A DNA stretch of 64,000 bases from Sinohyriopsis cumingii (GCA_028554795.2 CM068829.1:135074579-135138578); one strand, 5' to 3'. Numbered from the stretch's first letter, positions 31,193 to 39,444 are shown. The notes: generated by a model not told the origin, from the sequence alone. Translations and numbers: made by a program.

Positions 31193-31832
31193 ATGAATAC
31201 TTTCAGAGAAACACAGAACAAGTTGTTTAGAAGGGCACAATTCAAGTGTGAGGCTTCGGAAGTGGAATGCGATTGTGAGCCTTGCGATGGGTACGATGCT
31301 GTACCTTGTGACCTGAGTGATGCCGTAAAGCATCATGGGAACTTTAGTGCCCCTACCCCTATCATGGAAAGTGAAGCTGTGCGTGTCAAACCTGTGGGAT
31401 GCGAAAGTGATGCCGCTCGTCCTCTTGGACATTTTACTGGGTTTCGTTTTAAAGGGGAATGTTCACCTTCACGTCTACCCCCCCTACGGATGTCATCCAG
31501 CCCTGAGCAAACTCCTACCCATGTCACTCAACCCTCATCGAAACGAACCTGTGAAAGACGAATATTCGTTCCCTGTGCGTTTGTCGGAATACTGCGACTT
31601 TGAAAATCGTCTTCAATCGTTCAAAGGAAAATGGCCTAAGTATCTGGGAGGACCGACCCCCGAAGAATTAGCCAGAGCCGGATTTTTCTACTTGGGCGAA
31701 GGAGATAAAGTCAAGTGCTTCAGTTGCGGTGTGTCACTTCACCACTGGGAACCGCAAGATTCGGCCTACGTAGAACATGCTCGATGGTCACCGAATTGTC
31801 ATTACTTACCCTTAGTGGGACCGAGATATTGA
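31193..31832 (+). pseudogene. Cys-rich protein with one BIR (IAP-type) domain, frameshifted in copy B
   Basis: The N-terminal part (MNTFRETQNKLFRRAQFKCE, then a CDCEPCDGYDAVPCD cluster) and the C-terminal BIR lie in two frames; a C-run at about 31478 is one base longer than the matching place in copy C, where the same join is in frame. The BIR has the full zinc signature CX2CX16HX6C within KVKCFSCGVSLHHW ... HARWSPNC. BIR proteins of this type inhibit apoptosis by binding caspases or other partners; baculovirus and entomopoxvirus IAPs are viral examples. No RING is present. The domain was probably taken from a host gene. Antiapoptotic activity is inferred. Confidence 0.85.
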
Positions 31833-31860
31833 AGTAACTTCTTACCATAATAATCTGTTC

Positions 31861-32316
31861 ATGGATACTTTACAAGAGAACATTTGTGCTTTGCCTGTGG
31901 AGTTGAGAGAACGCATTTATCGAGAACTGGTCAAAATACAAGTGAAACGTAAAGAACAATTGCATCCGTTACGTCACCGGTGTTTGAACCACTGGTGCCT
32001 GAAAGCTATACAAGGATTGATTCAATTGAAAGTGTTCCATCGGACAGACATTGATCAACGATCCTCTAGTTTTCAAAAGGATTGGTTTGGTATGGACGAT
32101 TGTAGTTACATCATTGTAAACGTACTGCATCGAATTCCAGAGGAAGAGTTAACGAATTACCAACATCTTGAACACAATGTCAACTTAGTGAAAGAGGAAA
32201 CTTCTGAACGAATTGTAATGTGTAGATTAGTGACTCAACGATTTAAATTCGACACTGAAGTGAAACCATGTTTGTGCAAAGAGTACATTTCTTGTGTCAG
32301 ACCAAAGAGGATTTAG
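31861..32316 (+). CDS. MDTL-family accessory protein 1, copy B
   Basis: 151 residues, intact, unknown family. Starts MDTLQENICALPVELRERIY, an F-box-like LPxELRxxI motif, followed by RELVKIQVKRKEQLHPLRHR, which is nearly identical to the next gene. The rest diverges but keeps a pattern of short hydrophobic segments and a final Cys-containing stretch. The first 120 nt of the two genes, including the ATTCATGGATACTTTAC start context, are almost the same, showing a tandem duplication. F-box identity is a weak call: if right, the protein could bring substrates to SCF ubiquitin ligases. Confidence 0.65.
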   Translation: MDTLQENICALPVELRERIYRELVKIQVKRKEQLHPLRHRCLNHWCLKAIQGLIQLKVFHRTDIDQRSSSFQKDWFGMDDCSYIIVNVLHRIPEEELTNYQHLEHNVNLVKEETSERIVMCRLVTQRFKFDTEVKPCLCKEYISCVRPKRI

Positions 32317-32328
32317 TATGACCTATTC

Positions 32329-32847
32329 ATGGATACTTTACAAGAGAACATTCGTGCTTTGCCTGTGGAGTTGAGAGAACGCATTTACCGAGAGCTGGTC
32401 AAAATACAAGTGAAACGTAAAGAACAATTGCATCCGTTACGTCACCAGATCTTTAACCACTGGTACCTGAAGGGTATAAGAGAACTGATTCGTCAGAAAT
32501 TGTTTCAGTGGTCAGACCTTGTTCAATACTTCCAGGCCCCCGATGATTCACGTGTTGATCATTTTGGTTACTTCGAGATTCACCTAGAGCAACCCATTGA
32601 GGAAGACGAGGTAAAGGATTACCAACATATTTTACGTGGAATCTACTTAGCGGAAGAGGAAACTTCTAATCGAACTCTGACGTTTCGGTTACAGTATGCA
32701 AGATTTACATTACCCACTGGAAAACGAACATCACTGGCTAGAAAGTACGTGTATTCTTTTCGAAACAAAGAGACTATAAAAACAGGCAGCTATGCCACGA
32801 CTTATGTCGTATGTAATCCAACAGATTCCGTGGAAGGAACTCAATGA
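32329..32847 (+). CDS. MDTL-family accessory protein 2, copy B
   Basis: 172 residues, 12 nt after gene 1. The first 45 residues repeat gene 1, then diverge: NHWYLKGIRELIRQKLFQW, FGYFEIHLE, an acidic segment, AEEETSNRTLTFRLQYARF and a Lys/Arg-rich end. Its last 56 nt overlap the start of the next gene in another frame. The homologue in copy C is broken by a stop. Conserved spacing of hydrophobic and aromatic residues beyond the shared N terminus supports a folded domain of unknown type. Confidence 0.65.
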   Translation: MDTLQENIRALPVELRERIYRELVKIQVKRKEQLHPLRHQIFNHWYLKGIRELIRQKLFQWSDLVQYFQAPDDSRVDHFGYFEIHLEQPIEEDEVKDYQHILRGIYLAEEETSNRTLTFRLQYARFTLPTGKRTSLARKYVYSFRNKETIKTGSYATTYVVCNPTDSVEGTQ

Positions 32848-33016
32848 CCATATTCAAACCGTGGATCATTACCATCGATTATTGCAAGAACTGTATCCAT
32901 TCAATTTGGGACGACAAGTGGTGTGTGTCTTAGTGACTTGTTTTCTGGGATTTCGTTTACCAGCCGATTCTTTGTGGACTCTTTACGATCAGTACTTACC
33001 ACCTCCATGGCCTTAA
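32792..33016 (+). CDS. Small accessory protein (MPRLMSYVI), copy B
   Basis: 74 residues. It begins inside the MDTL-2 gene and ends 10 nt into the next gene, both overlaps out of frame. Sequence PWKELNDHIQTVDHYHRLLQ and GRQVVCVLVTCFLGFRLPAD is retained almost unchanged in copy C, where the frame runs on to 112 residues. No family recognised. The hydrophobic middle (VVCVLVTCFLGF) could be a membrane or core helix. Confidence 0.55.
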   Translation: MPRLMSYVIQQIPWKELNDHIQTVDHYHRLLQELYPFNLGRQVVCVLVTCFLGFRLPADSLWTLYDQYLPPPWP

Positions 33017-33350
33017 ATGGTCACGAAAAACTCCTTTTGCTCAAAGCCTTGCGGTTTCATCTGGATACTTCTCGACCTCAACAGGAAAAAAAGATTCGTC
33101 AACTTTTAGCTACCCAAGACGTGTATGACGATGTGTGTGTGTAGCTTGTGACTTACACCCTCATTGGACAGATGTTCGTGACTGGAAAAAGGGGGGTTTT
33201 GAGGCTTGGACCCAAGAAGTGGCCCAGTATGCACAAGAGTTGTTCAAGGAAAAAAGTTACTTTTCAACCTGTGTTAGTGACGGTGCCAGAAGAACCCGTC
33301 ACCGAGAACAACCACTCGCTTCAGGACAGGACTGTCATGGACATTCCTGA
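33007..33350 (+). pseudogene. MALNGHEK accessory gene, broken by a GT repeat expansion, copy B
   Basis: From the ATG at 33007 the frame gives MALNGHEKLLLLKALRFHLD and stops at 33144; one extra GT unit in the GTGTGTGTGT run near 33135 relative to copy C shifts it, and the remainder (CVACDLHPHWTDVRDW, FEAWTQEVAQYAQELFKEK) continues in the next frame to 33350. In copy C it is an uninterrupted 107-residue gene. Unknown function. Confidence 0.6.
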
Positions 33351-33558
33351 AAGGTCATTCCGGGAGGACACTTGTGTGACAATACCTCATGTAGAGACTG
33401 TAAGAACATTACACACTGTCCCTAGGACATCTTGGTTAACCAAAACATGTTGTACAAACACTTGTTTTTATTCCACTTTGATCGCTTTGCTGTGTTTTAT
33501 ATTCCTGTACATCACTATTTGGGTTGTATGTATTTTTGTCTTTCGTGTTCATATTTGA
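33172..33558 (+). CDS. Accessory protein with C-terminal membrane anchor, copy B
   Basis: 128 residues from the ATG at 33172. Segments KKVTFQPVLVTVPEEPVT and RSFREDTCVTIP are shared with copies A and C; two length differences against copy C are multiples of three, which supports coding. A hydrophobic helix (STLIALLCFIFLYITIWVVCIFVF) ends the protein, so it is probably tail-anchored. The first part overlaps the MALNGHEK gene in another frame. AATAAA at 33565 follows directly and is itself followed by the ATPase TATA box. Confidence 0.65.
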   Translation: MFVTGKRGVLRLGPKKWPSMHKSCSRKKVTFQPVLVTVPEEPVTENNHSLQDRTVMDIPERSFREDTCVTIPHVETVRTLHTVPRTSWLTKTCCTNTCFYSTLIALLCFIFLYITIWVVCIFVFRVHI

Positions 33559-33564
33559 AACATT

Positions 33565-33595
33565 TAATAAACGTGTTCTGAAAAAAGTATATAAA
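33565..33595 (+). promoter_or_regulatory. Overlapping poly(A) signal and ATPase TATA box
   Basis: AATAAA at 33566-33571 ends the accessory block; TATATAAA at 33588-33595 starts the late block, 48 nt before the ATPase ATG. The same pair is seen in copies A and C. Confidence 0.7.
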
Positions 33596-33642
33596 CTCTT
33601 GTCTTGTTTGTTTTTCGTGTCACAAGTGACATTTCTCACACC

Positions 33643-34386
33643 ATGGCTACCTCTGCTGTCTCTGCTCCCTCTTCCTCTACTGTCAAAGTCATCGACGAAC
33701 ACTTAGATCGTGCCAGTTGGGAGGCTTTGTATCTTCGCCATCCCTTTAACATGCTCATTGCTGGACCTAGCGGTTCAGGCAAAACCGAATTCGTCAAACG
33801 TTTGATCGAGCATAAACATGATTTGATCGATCGGCCCCCTCAACGGATCGTGTGGTGTTACAAAGAGTGGCAATCGGCGTACAGCCTTTTGCGAGAAAGT
33901 CAAGGCGATTCCATCGTGTTTGTGGAAGGCATTCCTAAAGAAGACGACGGCATCGTCTCTGACTCCCGTCTAACCCATTTGGTCATTTTCGACGACATGT
34001 TAGAAGAAGACGAAGAAGAAATTAAATTGTGGTTCACGCGCAAAGGGCATCACCGTAATGCCAGTGTCGTTTACATCACCCAAAATTTGTTTCAACAAAG
34101 TAAAGCCCATCGCACCATCAGTCTCAATGCGCATTACGTGGTCTTGTTTCAAAGCCCTCGAGATAAATCGCAAGTGCAAGTCTTAGCCAAACAGTTAGGA
34201 ACGCCTTGGCTGACTCAGGCGTACGACGATGCCACTCAAACGCCACACGCCTATTTACTCGTCGATTTGAAACCTACCACTCCCGAGGATTTGCGATTTT
34301 GTACCCACTTGTTTCACCACTGGTGCCAAGACGGAGGGCCTGTCCTGTACACATCTCCGTCCTCGACTTCATTTCACTCCCCATGA
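33643..34386 (+). CDS. ATP: DNA-packaging ATPase (FtsK/HerA-type), copy B
   Basis: 247 residues, intact; ATG in ACCATGG. An upstream in-frame TTG is not a likely start. Ser/Thr-rich N terminus, P-loop GPSGSGKT at 41-48, Walker B LVIFDDML at 113-120, then RKGHHRNASVVYITQNLFQQ carrying a sensor-type Gln/Asn, and a C-terminal domain. It should power translocation of the linear genome into preformed capsids. First gene of the late block; its stop lies 9 nt from the next gene's TATAAAAA box. Confidence 0.95.
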   Translation: MATSAVSAPSSSTVKVIDEHLDRASWEALYLRHPFNMLIAGPSGSGKTEFVKRLIEHKHDLIDRPPQRIVWCYKEWQSAYSLLRESQGDSIVFVEGIPKEDDGIVSDSRLTHLVIFDDMLEEDEEEIKLWFTRKGHHRNASVVYITQNLFQQSKAHRTISLNAHYVVLFQSPRDKSQVQVLAKQLGTPWLTQAYDDATQTPHAYLLVDLKPTTPEDLRFCTHLFHHWCQDGGPVLYTSPSSTSFHSP

Positions 34387-34442
34387 AAAAAATCTATAAA
34401 AACCTCAGACCCTTTTTCGTCTGTCTCACACTCAGTGCGAAC

Positions 34443-35380
34443 ATGACGTCCCTTCAGTCGCATCTTCCCGTCAAATTGATTCGTGCCTTGTATGGCATCA
34501 GTCGAGAAAAAGATCCACAAACACGAGCTCGTGTCTTAGAAGCTAGCCTCAAAGAAGTCTTACGATGGTTCTGGTGACGGCACGTCAATTACTCCAAGGA
34601 ATCATTCAGATTCCTCATCAAACCCAACGCTTTTTCGATCGAAACAAAGTCGCTTTGGTCCAACTGGCCGATCCCCGCATCGACACTCAAACCAAAAAAC
34701 AAATCATTTTGAAACCTGGAGGGAGCGGTACTCTAGGAGGGGTCATCATTCGCTCACTCTTAAGATGGGATCCTAATGCCCCCAAAGTTATCCCTAAGAC
34801 AAAAGTTCAACGAAGCCCCAAGAAGAAAAAGACCAGGTCCCCAAAGAGAAGAACTTCTCCAGTGGCGGGACCCTCCTCTTACCAGACACCACCCCGAAAA
34901 AAGAAAAGAAGCCCCCAGAAAAAGAAACAGAGAAAAAGTCCTCAGAAAAAGAAAAGTCCACAGAAGAAAACTAGTCGCAAGAGAGGCACTGCGGCCAGGA
35001 CGCAGCCTTACACTCGCAAACCACGACCTGCCACAGCGTCTCCGACAGCCTCACGTTTGTCCACTTCTCCGTTGATGTCACCAGGAACTGAAGAGTACTT
35101 GGAGACGTTGATCACACCAAGAACTTCTCCGTTGATGACCCCCAAAAGAACTTCCCCAGTGGCAGGACCTTCCAATTTAGCGGCAGTGGCTGCTGCTCAC
35201 AAAGTACCTTCTCCCAAAATCAAAGTCCATGAAAGATCGGGCATGTTACAAAGTTTACTGGATTTGTCCAAGCAAGAACTGGCTCGATTTAGTCCGTTAC
35301 GTACCCCTGCACGACGTGTCATGCCTGTCCTCAAACTGATACGACGTAAAGACAATCAATGGCGACGCGTTCCAGTATAA
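34443..35380 (+). pseudogene. Large basic SP/RK-rich virion-type protein, frameshifted, copy B
   Basis: The first 42 codons (MTSLQSHLPVKLIRALYGIS ... LRWF) and the rest (VTARQLLQGIIQ onward) are in different frames because one base is missing at about 34573 relative to copy A. The rest keeps the GGSGTLGGVIIRSLLRW segment, SPKKKKTRSPKRR-type repeats longer than in copy A, and the LARFSPLRTPARR end. A translation start at 34565 could still give a 271-residue protein lacking the N terminus. Confidence 0.78.
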
Positions 35381-35386
35381 AAAAGG
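35376..35386 (+). promoter_or_regulatory. TATA box overlapping the upstream stop codon
   Basis: TATAAAAAAGG contains the TAA stop of the basic-protein gene and lies 53 nt before the ATG at 35439. A similar GATAAAAAGG at 35821-35830 overlaps the next gene's stop and precedes the ATG at 35875. Confidence 0.55.
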
Positions 35387-35438
35387 CCTGTGACCGAGTA
35401 GGATATCAGTGTTTTTTGGTGCTCCTGAAGACTCAAAG

Positions 35439-35825
35439 ATGTCACCCTCCAGAAAACCCCAAGGAAAGAAAAGGAAAGGACTGCCACCACGTTTAGCCAA
35501 ACATGGGGACATGTTATCTGTCCTGTCCAAAGCTTCTCCACCCCTACGAAAAAAACTCATTCAAACGGCCTCCAAAGAGGTCATCGATACCGTGTGCGAA
35601 TGTTGTTTGAACGTTTTGAAAGGCACGATCCCTTTGTCCAAACATCAGAAACAATGCTTAGGCAAACATCGTCACGTTCTTCGGAAAATGGTTCAAAAGA
35701 AAATTCCCATTCGTCAAAAAAAGAAGATGTTGGTCCAACGTGGAGGCATTTTACCTCTCTTGTTAGGCCCCATACTGAAAGGAGTCTTGGGAACCATGTT
35801 GGGAGGACTCGTGGGAGCAAGATAA
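35439..35825 (+). CDS. Small basic virion-type protein with Gly-rich hydrophobic tail, copy B
   Basis: 128 residues from the first ATG (an in-frame GTG upstream is ignored). Basic start (MSPSRKPQGKKRKGLPPRL), helices around PPLRKKLIQTASKEVIDTV, a CECCLN segment, a KRR-like region, then LVQRGGILPLLLGPILKGV and GTMLGGLVGAR. Proteins with this helix-basic-glycine tail pattern recur in animal Polintons and adintoviruses. A virion core or membrane-lytic role similar to adenovirus pVI is a speculation from composition and position. Confidence 0.75.
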   Translation: MSPSRKPQGKKRKGLPPRLAKHGDMLSVLSKASPPLRKKLIQTASKEVIDTVCECCLNVLKGTIPLSKHQKQCLGKHRHVLRKMVQKKIPIRQKKKMLVQRGGILPLLLGPILKGVLGTMLGGLVGAR

Positions 35826-35874
35826 AAAGGCCTTCGGAAGTCCCAAGATCTCAGAATCGACCCCTGACAACCCC

Positions 35875-36510
35875 ATGGAAGGACGAAAACTAGCTTTAGT
35901 GCCTTACAAACGATGGATGGAATACCATCGGTGGCAAGAACAACGCACCCCGCATTTACCTCCCAATCCCAATTTGAGCGAGATGTCCCAGTTACAACAC
36001 GAATTGCAGTCCTTGATGGATCGCCAAGATTTGTCCGAAACAGAAAAATCGCAAAAGTACGGTCAACTCTTGCAACGACTGCAACTCTTTCACCAGAAAG
36101 CTTTAGACGAAACAGCTCTACCCACTTTGAAAGATTTTAAGACCTTGATGAAAAGTCCAACACCATCACCAGTACCAGTACCGGTACCAGTGGTCAAGAC
36201 AGAAAAAGGAAAAGAAGAAGAAGAAGAAGGGTTTCAAACTCCACCAGAAAAAGTACGCAAGTTAACAACACCACCTACCTCCAGAATTGGATGGATTAAA
36301 AAGATGATGGCCACCCCTTCTTCATCACAAGAGAAAAAGAAAGTGAAGACAGAAGTGAAGACAGAAGTGAAACAAGAACCGATATCCCCCGCTCAAACAT
36401 CCTTCTCCTCTTCGACACCTATTGCTGGCCGCACACGCAAAGCATTGCAATCCAAGAAAATACCCCAAGAGAAAAAGAGTCGCCTCTTCCAGGAGTGGGT
36501 GCCTTATTAA
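35875..36510 (+). CDS. Proline/lysine-rich virion-type protein, copy B
   Basis: 211 residues; the only intact copy of the three. N-terminal MEGRKLALVPYKRWMEYHRW, a coiled-coil segment (LSEMSQLQHELQSLMDRQDL, then KYGQLLQRLQLFHQKAL), a PVPVPVPV tract that varies in length between copies, a polyglutamate run, KVKTEVKTEVKQEPISP (two perfect KTEV repeats, with a KxE-type sumoylation-like motif) and the end KSRLFQEWVPY. No known domain. Its position suggests a minor virion or scaffold protein. Confidence 0.72.
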   Translation: MEGRKLALVPYKRWMEYHRWQEQRTPHLPPNPNLSEMSQLQHELQSLMDRQDLSETEKSQKYGQLLQRLQLFHQKALDETALPTLKDFKTLMKSPTPSPVPVPVPVVKTEKGKEEEEEGFQTPPEKVRKLTTPPTSRIGWIKKMMATPSSSQEKKKVKTEVKTEVKQEPISPAQTSFSSSTPIAGRTRKALQSKKIPQEKKSRLFQEWVPY

Positions 36511-36531
36511 CACACCAACCAACACAAAAAA

Positions 36532-37644
36532 ATGGAAAAAGTCTTAGCCAGCATTTACTACGATCCCTCGCATCCTGCAGGTTACGCAGGAGTTCAAAAA
36601 TTGTATCGTGCTGCCAAAACTCGACTGAAAAGTCTCCGTTTACCTCAAGTGCAACGATGGTTACAAGAACAAGCTACCTACACTTTACACAAACCCATTC
36701 GACGCAAGTTTGCCAGAAGTCGCACCCGAGTGGAAGGCATCGATCATCAATGGCAAGCCGATTTAGCCGATGTCTCTCATTTGGCCAGCTACAATCGTGG
36801 CTACAAATATTTGTTTTGTGTCATCGACGTCTTTTCCAAATTTGCCTGGGTCGTGCCCTTGACTTCCAAATCGAGCAGCGAGTTAGTGCGAGCCCTGCAA
36901 CGGGTGTTGAAACAAAGCGGTCGTCGCCCTCTTCGATGGCAAACGGACAAAGGCACCGAATTTCTGAACCAAGCTTTCCAAAAAGAATTAAAGAAACGTG
37001 ACATTCATTTTTTTGCCACCGAGAATCCCGAAACCAAAGCCAGCATCGTGGAACGTTTTCAACGCACTTTTAAAGAACGCATGTGGAAATATTTTACGCA
37101 TCACCACACTCTGAAGTACATCGACATCTTACCGCACCTGGTGCAAGCGTACAACCAATCTTACCATCGAAGCATCGGACGTGCCCCGCAAGACGTGACT
37201 CCCGACAACGAAGTGCTGGTGTTTGAGCGCCTGTTCGGTACGTCCCCGACGAGGGCTGTCCCCAAGAAAAGTGGAGAGTTGGCCGTAGGAGATTGGGTGC
37301 GCATTGGCAAAACCAAACGCACTTTCGACAAAGGTTACTTACCTAACTGGACGACCGAATTGTTTCGCGTCACTGGACGAGTGCATGGCCGTCATCCTGC
37401 CGTCTATAAATTGGAAGACATGAACGGAGAAGTACTCAAAGGAACGTTTTATTTGCCCGAGTTACAACGTGTCACCAAAAAAGAAGACGACGTGTACGAC
37501 ATCGAAAGCATTCTCGAACGCAGAACCCGTAAAGTGGGCAAACGACGTGTCAAAGAAGTCAAAGTACGTTGGAAAGGATATCCACCCAGTTTCGATTCTT
37601 GGATCGACGCTTCGCAAGTCATCGACTATAAAAAGAAGAAGTGA
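36532..37644 (+). CDS. INT: Retroviral-type integrase with chromodomain, copy B
   Basis: 370 residues, intact. Catalytic core: D77 in WQADLAD, D139 in QTDKGTEF and E174 in ASIVERF, giving a DDE triad with about 35 residues between the last two. SH3-like GDWVRIGKTKRTF near 265-280. Chromodomain at about 318-366 (VYDIESILERR, VRWKGYPPSFDSWI), ending in a basic KKKK. The N-terminal HHCC zinc finger of retroviral integrases is not obvious. The enzyme joins the TIR ends to target DNA; the GTTGTG duplication around this copy is its expected product. Confidence 0.96.
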   Translation: MEKVLASIYYDPSHPAGYAGVQKLYRAAKTRLKSLRLPQVQRWLQEQATYTLHKPIRRKFARSRTRVEGIDHQWQADLADVSHLASYNRGYKYLFCVIDVFSKFAWVVPLTSKSSSELVRALQRVLKQSGRRPLRWQTDKGTEFLNQAFQKELKKRDIHFFATENPETKASIVERFQRTFKERMWKYFTHHHTLKYIDILPHLVQAYNQSYHRSIGRAPQDVTPDNEVLVFERLFGTSPTRAVPKKSGELAVGDWVRIGKTKRTFDKGYLPNWTTELFRVTGRVHGRHPAVYKLEDMNGEVLKGTFYLPELQRVTKKEDDVYDIESILERRTRKVGKRRVKEVKVRWKGYPPSFDSWIDASQVIDYKKKK

Positions 37645-37649
37645 CCATC

Positions 37650-38066
37650 ATGCCCTTTCACTCAGCAGACGCAGCTACGTCGACCACTCCTTCTTCCCCT
37701 AGTTCTTCTGTGCAAGATTTACAATAACAACCCTTGTGGGTGTGGTGTGGAGAACGTGTGCCTAAAACGCAAATCGTCTTTTTCTGCCAAATCTTCGTGG
37801 TGTATTGTGTCATCGGGGCAGCCATCGCCAATTTGAGTTTGCAACAAGGAGACAAACAATTGTGGACCATTTTATTGAGCAGTTGCATCGGTTACCTGCT
37901 TCCCAATCCCTCCCTGAAATTCTCCTCGAACGGGAACGTTGTGTCCAGTGCCAGTGCCAGTCACCACTCCAACAACAACCACAACCAGAACCCCATTTTG
38001 GGCGGAGACACACCTCTGACATCCACTAATATTCCCTCGGACAGCCACAGAACTCTGGAATTATGA
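37650..38066 (+). pseudogene. Small two-helix membrane protein with nonsense codon, copy B
   Basis: ATG 5 nt after the integrase stop. Codon 26 is TAA (37725-37727) where copies A and C have a sense codon. Beyond it the frame stays open through the two hydrophobic helices (IVFFCQIFVVYCVIGAAIAN and LWTILLSSCIGYLLP) to a TGA that overlaps the penton ATG as ATGA. This overlap is the likely original arrangement, suggesting coupled translation of the two proteins. Confidence 0.75.
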
Positions 38067-39004
38067 GTCACCAAAATCAATTTTACTTAACCTTACCCAG
38101 TGACAGTTCCATGGAGGTGTTTCCCAACAACACGTTGTGCTGTTACACGGCCAAATTACCTCAAGCCATCCCCTTAGATCACGAAGCCCATTGGGAAGTG
38201 GCTTTAGTGGAAATGATTCACCCAACCCAAGTCCACAATGTCATTCCCAATCAAAATTATTTTAAGGTAGAAGTTCATGACAAACAATTGCAAGATGAGT
38301 TGGATAAGATTGGCACATATACCAATAAAACCTATGATGACAAAACTAAAACGTGGACCTACAACTTGTCCATTCTCCCAGGCTATTATTTCAGTGGTCA
38401 TCATTTGGTCAGCGCCATAGCCTCCAAGTTTAATGGCGTGTTTCTGAAAGCTTTGGGGAATGTCCAAAAAAGTGTCACCCTGGAATACCACAAAATAGCT
38501 CGTCGCTTTCTGATGAAATTTTCTGAGGGGTCCAAAAAATTCATGTCTTTCTTATTTTGTCCTGAATTGTTTGACATATTGGGCGGTGACATGGAGATGA
38601 GGAAGATAGGAGAACAAAAAAAATCCCCCGAATTACCAGTCATTTATGACAACGACTCTTTTGCCAAGTATTTTCGTTTCCCGGTAGAACTGAACCAAGG
38701 ACTGAATTTGATCTTCGTGTACTCCGATGTGGTGGAATACAACGTGGTGGGACACACCTCCGTGCCGTTACTGCGTGTCATTCCTTTCAAAGTGGATTCT
38801 GCCACAAACGCTGACGAGGAAGGTGGAAACACTTATCACGTCCACCGCGAATTTGTCCATCCTCACTATTTGCCTGTCAGCAAGTCGTATTTGGACACGG
38901 TCAACATTACTATAAAAGGAGATTTGGGACAAAATATTCCATTCACCAAAGGAAAAGTCACGGTGAAACTCCATTTTCGAAAACGGTTCTCTCACGACTC
39001 GTAA
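38063..39004 (+). CDS. Penton-like minor capsid protein, copy B
   Basis: 313 residues, the only intact copy. Pattern MSHQNQFYLTLPSDSSMEVF, PNNTLCCYTAKLPQAI and HWEVALVEMIHPTQV is typical of the single-jelly-roll minor capsid protein of Polintons/adintoviruses, expected to form the vertex pentamers. Residues about 55-105 and 140-190 differ strongly from copies A and C, whereas the flanks (GYYFSGHHLVS; LNLIFVYSDVVEYNVVGHTS) are almost constant: variable exposed segments. An internal TATAAAAGG at 38911 is 101 nt before the pX-like ATG. Confidence 0.85.
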   Translation: MSHQNQFYLTLPSDSSMEVFPNNTLCCYTAKLPQAIPLDHEAHWEVALVEMIHPTQVHNVIPNQNYFKVEVHDKQLQDELDKIGTYTNKTYDDKTKTWTYNLSILPGYYFSGHHLVSAIASKFNGVFLKALGNVQKSVTLEYHKIARRFLMKFSEGSKKFMSFLFCPELFDILGGDMEMRKIGEQKKSPELPVIYDNDSFAKYFRFPVELNQGLNLIFVYSDVVEYNVVGHTSVPLLRVIPFKVDSATNADEEGGNTYHVHREFVHPHYLPVSKSYLDTVNITIKGDLGQNIPFTKGKVTVKLHFRKRFSHDS

Positions 39005-39011
39005 GTAAGTC

Positions 39012-39431
39012 ATGTATCCAGTGTACCGAGGGGTGGCTCGACAACGAGGACACGGTTTAGGAGACATGTTAAAATCGGCCTTTCGTTCGGTGGCCCCAGT
39101 GTTGAAACCGATGGTGACACGAGGATTGCACGCCTTGAAAGATGCGGCACTGACGCAAGGCAAAGAATTTCTCCAAAATGTCATCATCGACAAACAAAAC
39201 CCTAAAGAAGCCTTCATGAGGGCAGGCAAAAATGTCTTGCTGCAAACGGGCAAAGACATTTTAGGCCGACGAGACACACCTATAAATGCCCTGCACGCTA
39301 CCGAGTCAAGCATTCAGCAAGGACAAGGCAGAAAGAGACGACGAAGAAGAAAACACCCTTTCACCAGACTTCAAGCGAGAAAGGCCAAGAAAAGAAGAAC
39401 CGTTCGAGACTTAGACGTTTTCGATTATTGA
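39012..39431 (+). CDS. pX-like basic virion protein, copy B
   Basis: 139 residues, intact. MYPVYRGVARQRGHGLGDML, then VAPVLKPMVTRGLHALKDAA, NVIIDKQNPKEAFMRAGKNV and a tail with RKRRRRRKHPF and RKAKKRRTVRDLDVFDY. Nearly the same in all copies apart from a break in copy C. Probably a genome-condensing or capsid-linking protein, by comparison with adenovirus-type core proteins; not proven. Confidence 0.72.
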   Translation: MYPVYRGVARQRGHGLGDMLKSAFRSVAPVLKPMVTRGLHALKDAALTQGKEFLQNVIIDKQNPKEAFMRAGKNVLLQTGKDILGRRDTPINALHATESSIQQGQGRKRRRRRKHPFTRLQARKAKKRRTVRDLDVFDY

Positions 39432-39444
39432 AACACAGAACAAA

